The notes: generated by a model from the sequence alone, not told the origin. 64,000 nucleotides of DNA from Roseitalea sp. (GCA_017642895.1 JAEPON010000003.1:248001-312000); one strand, 5' to 3'. Positions 48,471-57,972 are shown, counted from the stretch's first letter. Made by a program: numbers and translations.

Positions 48471-49403
48471 ATGCCCATGCCCGACCCTGCCGCCGACCAC
48501 GCGGTTGCTGCCCTGCGCCGCTTCAACCGCTTTCACACAAGGCTCGCCGGCGCGCTTGACGAGCGGTTCCTGTCGACCGAACTGTCGCTCGCCAAGGCCC
48601 GACTGGTCTATGAACTGGCGCAGGATGACCAGCTTGCGGCCGCCGATCTGGCGACCCGGCTCGACATGGATCGCGGCCATCTGAGCCGCCTGATCTCGGG
48701 GCTTAAGACCGATGGCCTTGTTGCCCGCACGCCCGACCCGGCCAACGGCCGGCGGTTCATCCTCGAACTCACCGATGCCGGCCGCGCCATCTATGCGCGC
48801 ATGGACCGCATGTCGACGGAACGGATGGCCGCGCGTCTGGCGCCGCTGAACCAGACCGAACGGCGGCAGTTGACCGGTGCCATGGCCCGGATCGAGCGCC
48901 TGCTCGGCGACCGGGCGCCCGAACCGTCCTTCCTGCTGCGCCAGCCTGAGCCCGGCGACATGGGCTGGGTCGCCCACCGGCACGGCGCGCTCTATGCCCG
49001 CGAGCACGGGTGGGACTGGACGTTCGAGGCGCTCGTCTGCCGCATCGTCGCCGATTTCGTGACCAATTTCGCGCCCGACCGCGAGCGCTGCTGGATCGCC
49101 GAGCATGAGGGTGAAATCGTCGGGTCGGCCTTCATCGTCCGCGACGACGAAGAAACGGCGCGCCTGCGCATGCTCTATGTCGAGCCCGATGCGCGCGGCC
49201 TTGGCATCGGCAAGCGCCTAGCGGAGGAATGTGTCCGCTTTGCGCGCGCAAAACGCTACAAACGCATCGTCCTTTGGACCGAATCCATCCTCACGGCCGC
49301 GCAGGGCATCTACCGGAACGCCGGCTTCGAACTGGTCGAGGAAAAGCCCCACAAAAGCTTCGGCCATGACCTTCTGAGCCAGACCTGGGTCAAGCGCCTT
49401 TGA
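48471..49403 (+). CDS. MarR-type regulator fused to a GNAT acetyltransferase
   Basis: The frame opens inside the end of gpgS, but the ATG at 48471, just after the palindrome, gives 310 aa (another ATG is two codons later). The first ~150 residues are a MarR winged helix (AADLATRLDMDRGHLSRLISGLKTDGLVARTPDPANGRR). The second part is a GNAT domain with the acetyl-CoA motif LRMLYVEPDARGLGIGKRLAEECVRFA. Such fusions are widespread; the acetylated substrate is unknown. It is next to the glucosylglycerate genes and a DMT exporter, but a link is only a guess. Confidence 0.9.
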   Translation: MPMPDPAADHAVAALRRFNRFHTRLAGALDERFLSTELSLAKARLVYELAQDDQLAAADLATRLDMDRGHLSRLISGLKTDGLVARTPDPANGRRFILELTDAGRAIYARMDRMSTERMAARLAPLNQTERRQLTGAMARIERLLGDRAPEPSFLLRQPEPGDMGWVAHRHGALYAREHGWDWTFEALVCRIVADFVTNFAPDRERCWIAEHEGEIVGSAFIVRDDEETARLRMLYVEPDARGLGIGKRLAEECVRFARAKRYKRIVLWTESILTAAQGIYRNAGFELVEEKPHKSFGHDLLSQTWVKRL

Positions 49404-49480
49404 CGCGGGCGGCCGCGCTTGTATCGGCGATCCCGTCACGATAAGCCCCGGCCATAGACGCCGCCAACCGGGGAACTGCG

Positions 49481-50326
49481 ATGACGACCGGTGTGTTTGC
49501 GATGGTGCTGGCCGCCGCGCTGCTGCATGCGGCGTGGAACGCGCTGGTCAAGATCAATGCCGACCGACTCGTCATGATCGCCATCATGATGATGAGCCAG
49601 GTCGCAGCGGCGCTTTTGGTGGTCCCGTTCGTCGCGCCGCCGACGCCGGAAAGCTGGCCGTTCATCGCGGCCTCGACCGTCTTGAACACGGCCTATTGCG
49701 TGTTTCTGATCAAGGCCTACAGCCACGGCGATCTCAGCCATGTCTATCCTTTGTCGCGCGGGTCCGCGCCGCTGATCGTCGCCGCCATTTCGGTCTTCAT
49801 CATCGGCGAAACGCTGACCCGCCAGGCCGGCCTGTCAGTCGTCGTGATCGCGCTTGGCATCATGAGCCTGGCACTGACGCGCGGTGCGGCGGGCTTCACC
49901 CAACCAACGGCGATCTTCTATGCCTTGGGCACCGGCATTTTCATCGCCGGTTACACCATCGTCGACGGCATGGGCGCGCGCCTTGCCGAAAGCGCCCACA
50001 GCTACACGTTCTGGGTCCATCTCTTCAACGGCATACCGATCGCGTTGTTGGCGCTATACCTGCGTCGGGGCCAGGTTCTGAGATCGGTGCGCAAAGCCTG
50101 GAAGGTCGGCGTGCTCGGCGGCATGATTTCCCTTCTGGCCTACTGGATCGTCATCTGGGCGATGACGCTTGCACCCATGGCGCTGGTCTCCGCCGTCCGG
50201 GAAACCAGCATGGTGTTCGCGGTGCTCATCGGCGTCCTGCTCCTCAAGGAGCGTCTTGATCTCGCACGCCTCGCCTCCATCGGCATGACGCTGATCGGCA
50301 CCGTCATGCTGAAAATGTCGCGCTAG
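49481..50326 (+). CDS. DMT superfamily transporter (EamA domain)
   Basis: Inner-membrane transporter with ten predicted helices in two EamA repeats, 281 aa. The first repeat begins FAMVLAAALLHAAWNALVKI and the second near AIFYALGTGIFIAGYTIVDGMGA. The motif SRGSAPLIVAAISVFIIGE at the end of the first repeat and RETSMVFAVLIGVLLLKE at the end of the second are standard. It probably exports a small metabolite; the substrate is not apparent. It lies 77 bases downstream of the MarR-GNAT gene. Confidence 0.9.
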   Translation: MTTGVFAMVLAAALLHAAWNALVKINADRLVMIAIMMMSQVAAALLVVPFVAPPTPESWPFIAASTVLNTAYCVFLIKAYSHGDLSHVYPLSRGSAPLIVAAISVFIIGETLTRQAGLSVVVIALGIMSLALTRGAAGFTQPTAIFYALGTGIFIAGYTIVDGMGARLAESAHSYTFWVHLFNGIPIALLALYLRRGQVLRSVRKAWKVGVLGGMISLLAYWIVIWAMTLAPMALVSAVRETSMVFAVLIGVLLLKERLDLARLASIGMTLIGTVMLKMSR

Positions 50327-50438
50327 ATGTTGGCTTCCGGGACATTGTCCATTCAAGCCTGACGCGTCCCGCCCCCGCTTGCCGCGATGCCGTCCAGCCG
50401 CTAGCCTTCCATGAATGTTCCGGCGGCAGGAGGGCGAT

Positions 50439-51659
50439 GTGCGGCAAAGGGCGACGATCACGGGATGGGCGCTGGGCCTGTCCCTGCCGGCATCGATGGC
50501 GCTGGCGCAAGAGCCACCGCCGCCGGACGATCTTCTGACGCTCGCCAAGGGCGCGGTGCTCGTGGACGCCTCGGTCGATCCCAACGCAGCGCTGGCGCTG
50601 ACCGACGGCAATCCGGCCAGCAACTGGAGCACCGGCACCGCCCGGAACCCGCCGCCCTACACATTCGTCTTCGAACTGGTCGCGCCGGCGATGATCGAGG
50701 CCGTCGGCATCCATGGCGCGGGCGAACGGCCCGGCGGCGTTGCCGGCGGCTCGGCCGGCCCGGTCCGGGTCGAAGCGTCCGCCGAGGGACCCGATGCCGG
50801 CTTTGCGCCCATGGCGACGTTTCAGGCCGGCCCCGAGGGCGCGACCATGGCGCTAAGCGCGATCGAAACGCCGGTGCGCTGGCTGCGTTTTACGGTCGAC
50901 GGCCCGATCGGCGCCGATGCCGCCTGGGTCTATGTCGCCGAAGCCATCGCCCACGGCACGGTGACCCCGCCGGCCGACGAGGGCCGCTTTACCGGCATCT
51001 TCCAGAGCGGGCGCGCCAATCTCATCGAGCTGAAGCAGGACGGCACATCGGTCAGCGGCTGCTATCTGGACAATGGCGGCCGCACCGACGGCACCCTGTC
51101 GGGCGCGGTCGACGGGGGCGTCGCGCGCCTCAACTGGACCTCGGACCAGGGCATCACCGGCACCGCGCTCGTCACCATCGACAGCACCGGCGCGCTGGCC
51201 GGCGTGCGCTACCGCCAGCGCAGCCGCAGCGCGTGGGGCGGCCCGCCCGCCGAGGACGGCGCAACGACGCCGTGCAGTGCCACAGAGCCGGCAAACCCGA
51301 TCGTCATCGCGCTTCAGGAAACCGGCGAAGCGCGCATCTACGGCATCCATTTCGACCATGACAGCGACGTGCCCAAGCCGTCAGCGGCCGCCGCGCTCGA
51401 ACAGCTTGCCGAGGCGCTCGAAAGTGCGCCCGGCCTGAACGTCGTCATCGAGGGCCACACCGATGCGGACGGCGAGGATGGCTACAATCTCGACCTGTCG
51501 GACCGGCGGGCGCAATCGGTGGTCGCCTGGCTGGCCGAACGCGGCATCGATGCCGGGCGGCTGACGCCGCAGGGTTTGGGCGAAGCCGAACCGGTCGCCA
51601 GCAACGACACCGCCGACGGCAAGGCCCTCAACCGCCGTGTCGATGTCGTCGCCCGGTAA
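50439..51659 (+). CDS. Secreted protein with discoidin-like N-terminus and OmpA domain
   Basis: The GTG at 50439 has a very strong AGGAGG upstream and opens a signal peptide (RQRATITGWALGLSLPASMALA), giving 406 aa. Residues about 30-160 look like an F5/8-type C (discoidin) beta-sandwich (ALTDGNPASNWSTGTARNPPPYTFVFEL..., VRWLRFTVDG). The C-terminal ~110 residues are an OmpA peptidoglycan-binding domain (VIEGHTDADGEDGYNLDLSDRRAQSVVAWLAERGI, with NRRVDVV at the end). It would lie in the periplasm and hold on to the wall. Its ligand is unknown. Confidence 0.85.
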   Translation: MRQRATITGWALGLSLPASMALAQEPPPPDDLLTLAKGAVLVDASVDPNAALALTDGNPASNWSTGTARNPPPYTFVFELVAPAMIEAVGIHGAGERPGGVAGGSAGPVRVEASAEGPDAGFAPMATFQAGPEGATMALSAIETPVRWLRFTVDGPIGADAAWVYVAEAIAHGTVTPPADEGRFTGIFQSGRANLIELKQDGTSVSGCYLDNGGRTDGTLSGAVDGGVARLNWTSDQGITGTALVTIDSTGALAGVRYRQRSRSAWGGPPAEDGATTPCSATEPANPIVIALQETGEARIYGIHFDHDSDVPKPSAAAALEQLAEALESAPGLNVVIEGHTDADGEDGYNLDLSDRRAQSVVAWLAERGIDAGRLTPQGLGEAEPVASNDTADGKALNRRVDVVAR

Positions 51660-51671
51660 CTGGGCCGCGTC

Positions 51672-53531
51672 TTATGCCCGGTTGGATATCCAGCGGCATT
51701 GATAGGGCGTGAAACTGATGTCGCCATTGGAGCGCGCGCGGTCGCCGGCCAGAACGTCGGTGCCGTGCGCGCGCACATGCCCGCCCGACAAAAGGTCGGT
51801 CCAGTCGTCGCCACCGATCAGGTTGATCGCGCTGACCGGGATCGTGACGTTTTCGGCGCTGACATTGTGGATGGCAAAGATCGACTGGTCCCGGTCCAGC
51901 GATTGCCGCCAGAAGCCGAACAGCTGCGGCCCGAACTGCATGGTGAACTGCGTCGCATTGGGGTGAAAGGCCGGCTGCGCGCAGCGGATGCGGATGCGCG
52001 CTGAAAGCCGTTCGAGAATGCGCGCATGGACATTGTCGCCGTCGCGCCGGTCCAGCAGCGCCCGCAATTCCGGATAGTCCCAGCGCTTGCGGTTCAATGC
52101 CCTGTTCTGGCCGGTCTTTTCGAGCCCGGCATGGTCGTTTTCGGTGGCGATCAGCGAATGGATGTAAAAGGCCGGCATGCCTTCGAGCGCCATCTGGATG
52201 GTCTGGCTGCACAGGAAGCGTTCTTCCTGCCAGTGGTCCGGCCCGCCAAACGTGCCGGCCATCGCATCGAAAAAGGTGATGTTGAGTTCATAGGGCCGGC
52301 GCGTGCCGTCCGGCATGGCCCGCATCGACACCTTGCCGCCGAACGCCTCGACCGTCTCGGTCATGCGTTCAAGGTCCTGGTCGGTGATCAGCCCCTCGCC
52401 GCCGCGCACGCCGATCCCGTCATGGGAAGCGGTGAAGTTGAGATAGGCACAACCCAGCGGTGCCGGCGGCATGGCCATCTGCCAGCGGTTCAAAAGGTCG
52501 GACGACCCCGACCACAAGGCATGCAGCACCAGCGGTGGCAGCGGGAAATTGTAGACCGCGTGCGCCTCGTTGCGGTTGCCGAAATAGGACAAATTCTCCG
52601 TGTTCGGCACGTTCGTCTCGGTCAGGAGCACGATCGGCTCGGCGGCATAGTCGGCCAGCACCCGCATCAGCCGCACGATGGCATGGGTCTGCGGCATGTG
52701 GATCGACGGCGTGCCGACCTGCTTCCAGATGAAGGCGACCGCATCGAGCCGGATGATCCGCACGCCATTGTCGACATGCAGCCGCATGATGCGGATGAAT
52801 TCGAGCAGCACTTCGGGATTGGCGAAATCGAGGTCGATCTGGTCGTGCGAGAAGGTGCACCAGACATGGCGGGTGCCCTTGGCGGTCTCCACCTCGCGCA
52901 ACAGATCGTGGGCGCGCGGCCGCACCACCTGGCTCAGATCGTCCTCGGGCGACGCTTCCACGAAGAAGCCGTCATAGGGCTCGTGCCCCTGAAGATATTC
53001 GTTGAACCACGCGCTCTGGCTGGAGACGTGGTTGAGCACCAGATCAGACATCAGCGAGAAGTCCGCGGCGATCCGGCGGATGTCGTCCCAGTCGCCCAGC
53101 ACCGAATTGACGGCCCGATAGTCGGTCACCGCGAACCCGTCATCGGAGGTGAACGGAAAGAACGGCAGGATGTGCACGCCATTGACCGTGCCGCTCATGT
53201 AGCGGTGCATGAAATCATTGAGCAGGTCGAGCGGCTTGTGCGTGCCGTCGACGAAGCTGTTGCCATAGGCGATGACGAGCGCATCCTCCTCGGACCACAG
53301 CGTGTTGCCCGGCTGGCGGCCGCGCTGGCGCGACTTGAGATTGTCCGGCCAGAACGCATCGCACATGGCCTGCACAAGCGCATCGGCATCCTCGTCCGGA
53401 TAGACGAACGCGACCAGGCTTTTGAGCTTGGCGCGCAACTGCGCGTTCTTGCCGCGCGTCGGCCCGCGCCGCGGCACCCGCGCCAGCGGAAGCTGCTGCC
53501 ATGCGTCCCGGTTTATCTCGGTTCTGTCCAT
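51672..53531 (-). CDS. GH13_18-type sugar phosphorylase, probable glucosylglycerate or sucrose phosphorylase
   Basis: Retaining alpha-glucoside phosphorylase of the amylase family. The ATG at 53531 gives 619 aa. The (beta/alpha)8 barrel has the catalytic triad Asp263 (RLDAVAF), Glu305 (LTETNVPN) and Asp371 (ASHDGIGV). Motifs such as GVHILPFFPFTSDDGFAVTDY and SDLVLNHVS are typical of the sucrose/glucosylglycerate phosphorylase subfamily. With gpgP-gpgS nearby, glucosylglycerate is the most attractive substrate; sucrose or glucosylglycerol remain possible. It would return glucose-1-phosphate and glycerate when the solute is no longer needed. Confidence 0.85.
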   Translation of the reverse strand: MDRTEINRDAWQQLPLARVPRRGPTRGKNAQLRAKLKSLVAFVYPDEDADALVQAMCDAFWPDNLKSRQRGRQPGNTLWSEEDALVIAYGNSFVDGTHKPLDLLNDFMHRYMSGTVNGVHILPFFPFTSDDGFAVTDYRAVNSVLGDWDDIRRIAADFSLMSDLVLNHVSSQSAWFNEYLQGHEPYDGFFVEASPEDDLSQVVRPRAHDLLREVETAKGTRHVWCTFSHDQIDLDFANPEVLLEFIRIMRLHVDNGVRIIRLDAVAFIWKQVGTPSIHMPQTHAIVRLMRVLADYAAEPIVLLTETNVPNTENLSYFGNRNEAHAVYNFPLPPLVLHALWSGSSDLLNRWQMAMPPAPLGCAYLNFTASHDGIGVRGGEGLITDQDLERMTETVEAFGGKVSMRAMPDGTRRPYELNITFFDAMAGTFGGPDHWQEERFLCSQTIQMALEGMPAFYIHSLIATENDHAGLEKTGQNRALNRKRWDYPELRALLDRRDGDNVHARILERLSARIRIRCAQPAFHPNATQFTMQFGPQLFGFWRQSLDRDQSIFAIHNVSAENVTIPVSAINLIGGDDWTDLLSGGHVRAHGTDVLAGDRARSNGDISFTPYQCRWISNRA

Positions 53532-53625
53532 ACGGTCTCTTCGCCCACCATCGCGACCGTCCATTCGGTCCACCCTACAGGACACTCCATACCGTTCAAT
53601 TAACAAGTCCGGCACGAACGGCCGG

Positions 53626-55482
53626 TCATTGTTGCGGTGCAAACACGTGTGTCGGCCCGTCAATGCCGCGCAGATCCAGCGTCGCCACCGGGCGCATCGG
53701 CTGGTTGGCTCCGGCGGCACAGCCCGGCCCCGCCAGCACCGGCTCGCCAAGCTGTTTGCACTGTTGCTCGAGCCTTGCGACCATGTTCACGGCCGGCCCG
53801 ATGGCCGTGAAATCGACCCGGTCGGCGGTGCCCATATTGCCGACCGAACAGGTGCCGGTCTCGACCGCGGCAACCACCGAAAGGACCGGCAGCCCCCTGG
53901 CGGTGAGCGTTGCGTTCTCGCTATCGACCCGCGCGACGATGGCCTGCGCCGCATCGAGCGCCAGATCCGCATGGCCGGGCTGTTCGACCGGCGCGTTCCA
54001 GAAGGCAAGCACCGCATCGCCCAGATATTTGTCGATCGTGCCGTCGCGCGCGAAGATCTCCGCGTTGGCGATGGCCAGGAAATGGTTCAGCGCGGCAACC
54101 GTCTTGTCGGCCGGCCAACTTTCGGTGAGCGCGGTGAAACCGCGAATATCGACCATCATCACCGTGATCGGCCGGTCCTCGACGGCAAGCGCCGCACGGG
54201 CATCGGTTTCGGCGAGCCGCCGCACCACCTCCGGCGACAGGAACTGCGCGAACTGGGTCTGCAAGGTCCGGCGCCGGCGTTCGGCCTGGCGGTAGAGCCC
54301 GTAGCCGCCGGCGAGCGCGACGAAAAACAGGCCCGCCGAAGGCTGCGTCCAGTCGATCAGCAGGCCGTTCGCATAGGCAGCGAAACCGAGTGCCGGCGGC
54401 AGCGCGATCACGCCCAGCGCGGCCAACGCGACGAGCACAGGCCGCCGTGCCAAAAGCGCCAGCGCGATCAGGATGACGAGCCCGCCGACCGCCAGCAGCG
54501 CGAACTCGGCCAGCCGCGCATTGGGCGCTTCGAGCAGGAACAGGCCGGCCAGCATCTGGCTGACCGCGATCGCGTGAAGATCGGCGCCCAGGCGCAGTTC
54601 CCCGCGCGCCGTCAGGTGATAGCGGTCGAGCCCGGCCGCATCGACCGCCAGAACCACGATCCGGCCTGCAAGCGTCCCATCGGATCCGTTGGCGAGCAGT
54701 TCGCTGGCCGAAACCCGCAACGGCGAGGCTGGCACATCGATCAGCCGCAGCCGCCCGTCGCCCAGCGGCACGATCGCGCCGCCCACCTTGATCGCGTCCT
54801 CTCCCGCGCCGCCCATGCGCACCGCAACGCCCGCTTCGCCTTGGGCAACGCGCAGCATCTCCACCGAAAAGGCCGGCCAGTGGCGCAGCGGCATCCCCGG
54901 CGCCTGCTCGGCCCAGACGAGCGGGATCGCGCGCATCCGCCCGTCATCATCGGCAAAGGCGCGAATGACGCCAAGCCCGCCGGCCGCCTCGGCCAGCGGC
55001 GCGATCGGCGCAACACCGCCCCCATAGCCCCGATCGAACGCGTCCGCGCCCGCGCCGATGAAGGAAAATCCGGCCTTCGGCTCGACACGCACCGGCGGTG
55101 CGTCCGCGCCCAGCGTCATCGCCACGACGGACGGCGCGCGCGCCAGGGCTTGGGCAAAAGCCGCGTCGCTGGCCGCGCCGTCGGCCGACGCGTCCGGTTC
55201 GGGGAACAAAAGGTCGAGCCCGATCGCCGCCGCCCCGCTTTCCGCAATGGCCTCGACCAGCGCGCCAACCCGCGCGCGGGGCCATGGCCAGCGGCCTTGG
55301 GAAGCCAGGCTCGCCTCATCGATGGCAACGATCGCCACCTGGTCGAGCGGCACATCGCGCGGCAGGAGCGTCTGGTAGAGATCAAAGCCGCGCTCGCGCA
55401 GAGATCCCGATGCCGCGATGGCCGCCAGGACAAGAACCAAAGCGAGCGCCGCCCATGACACAGGATGCGAGACAGGCCTCAT
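53626..55482 (-). CDS. CHASE2-domain membrane adenylate/guanylate cyclase
   Basis: Class III nucleotide cyclase with an extracytoplasmic sensor, 618 aa. One N-terminal membrane segment is followed by a CHASE2 domain (about residues 30-310; VAIVAIDEASLASQGRWPWPRARVGALVEAI), three further membrane segments (about 330-410), and a cytosolic class III cyclase domain (about 430-600) with VMMVDIRGFTALTE and YLGDAVLAFWNAP, including the two metal-binding aspartates. The product is probably cAMP, but I cannot exclude cGMP. It is the last gene of a three-gene set with the FecR and TPR-barrel proteins. Confidence 0.9.
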   Translation of the reverse strand: MRPVSHPVSWAALALVLVLAAIAASGSLRERGFDLYQTLLPRDVPLDQVAIVAIDEASLASQGRWPWPRARVGALVEAIAESGAAAIGLDLLFPEPDASADGAASDAAFAQALARAPSVVAMTLGADAPPVRVEPKAGFSFIGAGADAFDRGYGGGVAPIAPLAEAAGGLGVIRAFADDDGRMRAIPLVWAEQAPGMPLRHWPAFSVEMLRVAQGEAGVAVRMGGAGEDAIKVGGAIVPLGDGRLRLIDVPASPLRVSASELLANGSDGTLAGRIVVLAVDAAGLDRYHLTARGELRLGADLHAIAVSQMLAGLFLLEAPNARLAEFALLAVGGLVILIALALLARRPVLVALAALGVIALPPALGFAAYANGLLIDWTQPSAGLFFVALAGGYGLYRQAERRRRTLQTQFAQFLSPEVVRRLAETDARAALAVEDRPITVMMVDIRGFTALTESWPADKTVAALNHFLAIANAEIFARDGTIDKYLGDAVLAFWNAPVEQPGHADLALDAAQAIVARVDSENATLTARGLPVLSVVAAVETGTCSVGNMGTADRVDFTAIGPAVNMVARLEQQCKQLGEPVLAGPGCAAGANQPMRPVATLDLRGIDGPTHVFAPQQ

Positions 55483-55488
55483 CTGTTG

Positions 55489-56499
55489 TCACGGACCGCA
55501 TATGCCGGTCTGCGTGTCGAAAAACCCACCTGCCGCCACGCAGTCGGCTGCCGGATCGGTGATCGTGGTTGGCGGCGGCGGCGGTGATGGCGGCGGTGGC
55601 AGCGGTGGCGGCGGTGGCGCCGGTGGAGTTTGAGGCAGCGGTGTCGGCGCCGGCGGCGCAGGCGGCGGCGGTGTCGGTGTCGGAGGCGCTGGCGGCTGTG
55701 GCGGCGCCGGTGGAGGCGGGGCCGGTTCCGGCGGCGGCGGCGGTGGTGGTGGCGGAGCGCCCCCCGGCACGCCGCCGGCCGACGAGGTGCCGAAACCCGT
55801 TTGCGGGCCGGGCAATTGTCCATCGCGGGTCGTGCATGCCGGAGACCCCATGCCCGCTTCGGACGCGCAATGGTTGGATGTCGTCCGCGAGCCGCTGCCG
55901 CCCTGCCCGCCAGCCGGATCGACGAACTGCCCCTCGCCGCCGCCGAGCCGGACCGTTTGCACACCCGACCCGTCCGACACGCACGAAAAGCCCGGATTGG
56001 TCACCGTGCGACGTTCGCCGCCCGCCTCGCAGGTCATGGTGCCGGTGATCAGCGTGCCCGATGATCCGCCGGCTCCGACGGTCACATCGGCAATGCCACC
56101 GCGCAGGCCCAGAACGATGTGCGGCGTGCGCACCTCGGAACGGCCGCGCTTGGAGATCTGCCCGCCGAAGATTCGCGCCGTGCCGCCTCGCTGCAACAGC
56201 CGCACCGCGCCGTTGCGGCGTTGCGGATCGTAGACGAAACTGTCGATCGTCAGGTCGGCATTGGGGCCGAGCCGCGCGCTCGATTCGTCCTCGAAGACAA
56301 TGATCCCCTCGCCCGATGCATCGCTTTGCAACCGGTCGCCGAGCGCGATCGGATCGCCGGCCCGCACCCGGCCTCCATCGCGGGCGACCGTCGCCCGCTC
56401 GGCAGTCATCGTGCCGACCGTCTGCGCCGCCGCGGGCACGGCAATGCCCGCTGCCAGGATGGCAAGGCCGGCGGCAATCATGCGGGCATGTGGTCTCAT
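55489..56499 (-). CDS. Secreted FecR-domain protein with polyproline tail
   Basis: A 336-residue protein with a signal peptide (RMIAAGLAILAAGIAVPAAAQ) and a FecR-type beta domain at about residues 45-150 (ALGDRLQSDASGEGIIVFEDESSARLGPNADLTIDSFVYD, then GGQISKRGRSEVRTP). This is the soluble, free-standing form without a sigma-factor partner. The C-terminal part is a proline-rich region (about residues 245-315) that ends with a Cys-containing tail. It lies 24 bases after the TPR-barrel gene and 6 before the cyclase, so the three look like one operon. I infer a sensory or scaffold role at the wall. Confidence 0.88.
   Translation of the reverse strand: MRPHARMIAAGLAILAAGIAVPAAAQTVGTMTAERATVARDGGRVRAGDPIALGDRLQSDASGEGIIVFEDESSARLGPNADLTIDSFVYDPQRRNGAVRLLQRGGTARIFGGQISKRGRSEVRTPHIVLGLRGGIADVTVGAGGSSGTLITGTMTCEAGGERRTVTNPGFSCVSDGSGVQTVRLGGGEGQFVDPAGGQGGSGSRTTSNHCASEAGMGSPACTTRDGQLPGPQTGFGTSSAGGVPGGAPPPPPPPPPEPAPPPPAPPQPPAPPTPTPPPPAPPAPTPLPQTPPAPPPPPLPPPPSPPPPPTTITDPAADCVAAGGFFDTQTGICGP
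55566..55757. repeat. Low-complexity GGC/GGT tract encoding the polyproline region
   Basis: The DNA is a run of GGC, GGT and GCC triplets in the frame that encodes Pro/Ala repeats of the FecR-domain protein. It may slip or mis-assemble, so the exact proline count could vary among strains or reads. Confidence 0.8.
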
Positions 56500-56523
56500 C
56501 GCGGTCTTCCCAAGGTTCTGACC

Positions 56524-57852
56524 CTATTGGAACCGGTATGTGTAACGCAGCCGGCCGGTCCAGGTGTCGGTCCTGGAGCTGACGCCGCCCGGCCCGATAC
56601 GCTCATGGTGATAGCCGACCCCGAACCGCAGGCGTCCCTGCGCGCTCACTTGCACGGCATGGTCCCAATCGATGCGCCAGACCTGCCGGCCGGTTACCGG
56701 CGTGCCGCGTCCGGCGCCAACCGCGCCATAGTCGAGGATCGTGTCGTCGGCATAGCTGGCCGCGAGCGTCTGGAACCAGGCCCGCCCGTCGTCAAAGACG
56801 TGCAGAAGATGGGTCAGCGCCGCCCCGCCCTCGGTCCCCTCCGTGCGATAGCCGAACGCCGTGCCGCCGAGCACCGCCGCCGGCACCGTGCCGCGCCGCT
56901 GGTAGTGGCGCACGAACCCGTCTGCCGTCCAGCCCGGGGCGATGCGGTAGCGCGCGCCGATCCCCACCGACCATTGATCGTCGGCGAAAAGCGCGCGCGA
57001 TTCGCCAAGCCAGCCATAGGATGCATCGAGATAGACATGGGTTTCCACGCTCGGCTTGAAGCCGATGCGCGTGCGCACACCCAGTTCGCGCTGGTCGCGG
57101 CCGCCGCCCAGATCCTCATAGTCGCCGAACAGCGTCAGATCGGCGCGCAGCGTGTCGATGACGTCCGGCAGCCCCTTGGAAAAGGTGAGCGCCCCATGGC
57201 CGGCAAGCGCGGTGAAACCGTCGCCCGTTCCGTCAAAATCGGTGTCGAGGAACGGCCGGTCAACCGAGATGCCGCCGTCGACCAGGATCAGGTCGCGCGT
57301 CGCCGTGTCCGGATCGAACACGACCCGTCCATCGACCATCGCATAAAAGCCGCCACCCGTCTGGTCGGTGCCAGCCGCAAAACCGGACGGAAAGGTCGCG
57401 CGCCGGTGCACGATCTGGCCGCCGGCGGTCACGTCCACAAAGGCGCGCACCGGCTGGCGGGCCCGTTCGATGCGCGCCTTGAGCTGTTGCAACGCCGCTT
57501 CAAGCGACGGCACGCCGAGCGCCAGCGCCTCGTTGACATGGCCCATCGCCAGGTCGAACGATCCCACATGGAAGTAGAGCCGCGCCAGCGTGAGCCGCGC
57601 CCCGGCATCGCCCGGATCCTGGAAGATGATCTGTTCGAGCGTCGAGATCGCCTGGTCGTACTGGCCGACCCTGACCGCCTCCCCGGCAAATGCCCCCAGC
57701 GCCGCCGGATCGGCATAATCGGTGATGCGCGTCTGAAAGGCGCGGTCATAAAGGCTGTCAGCGCGCGCCGGTGTCATGCCAGCCATGATCGCGAGCGCGG
57801 CAAACGCCGCCGCGCCGCGCACCCCCCGCGCTTTCATCGCCGATCTGGTCAT
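56524..57852 (-). CDS. TPR plus outer-membrane beta-barrel protein
   Basis: A 442-residue protein starting at the ATG at 57852 (an ATG five codons later is possible), with a signal peptide (GAAAFAALAIMAGMTPARA). Residues about 35-130 are TPR-like (GQYDQAISTLEQIIFQDPGDAGARLTLARLYFHVGSFDLAMGHVNEALAL). The rest has alternating short beta-strands (GGGFYAMVDGRVVFDP..., GRLRFGVGYHHERIGPG) and ends in RLRYTYRFQ, whose final Phe-Gln fits a barrel closing strand. The architecture resembles surface-assembly proteins of the Slam or YaiO type, but I see no clear match. It heads the three-gene set. Confidence 0.75.
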   Translation of the reverse strand: MTRSAMKARGVRGAAAFAALAIMAGMTPARADSLYDRAFQTRITDYADPAALGAFAGEAVRVGQYDQAISTLEQIIFQDPGDAGARLTLARLYFHVGSFDLAMGHVNEALALGVPSLEAALQQLKARIERARQPVRAFVDVTAGGQIVHRRATFPSGFAAGTDQTGGGFYAMVDGRVVFDPDTATRDLILVDGGISVDRPFLDTDFDGTGDGFTALAGHGALTFSKGLPDVIDTLRADLTLFGDYEDLGGGRDQRELGVRTRIGFKPSVETHVYLDASYGWLGESRALFADDQWSVGIGARYRIAPGWTADGFVRHYQRRGTVPAAVLGGTAFGYRTEGTEGGAALTHLLHVFDDGRAWFQTLAASYADDTILDYGAVGAGRGTPVTGRQVWRIDWDHAVQVSAQGRLRFGVGYHHERIGPGGVSSRTDTWTGRLRYTYRFQ

Positions 57853-57972
57853 TTTCACAGCGCCCGCTCGTGCCACCTTGGTTCCGGCGGAAGCGACCTT
57901 AGCCCGGCGCGGTGCACTGATGCCAGTGCAGGCCGGCAACACCGGCCGCATTCAGCGGCGTAACAGGTGTCG

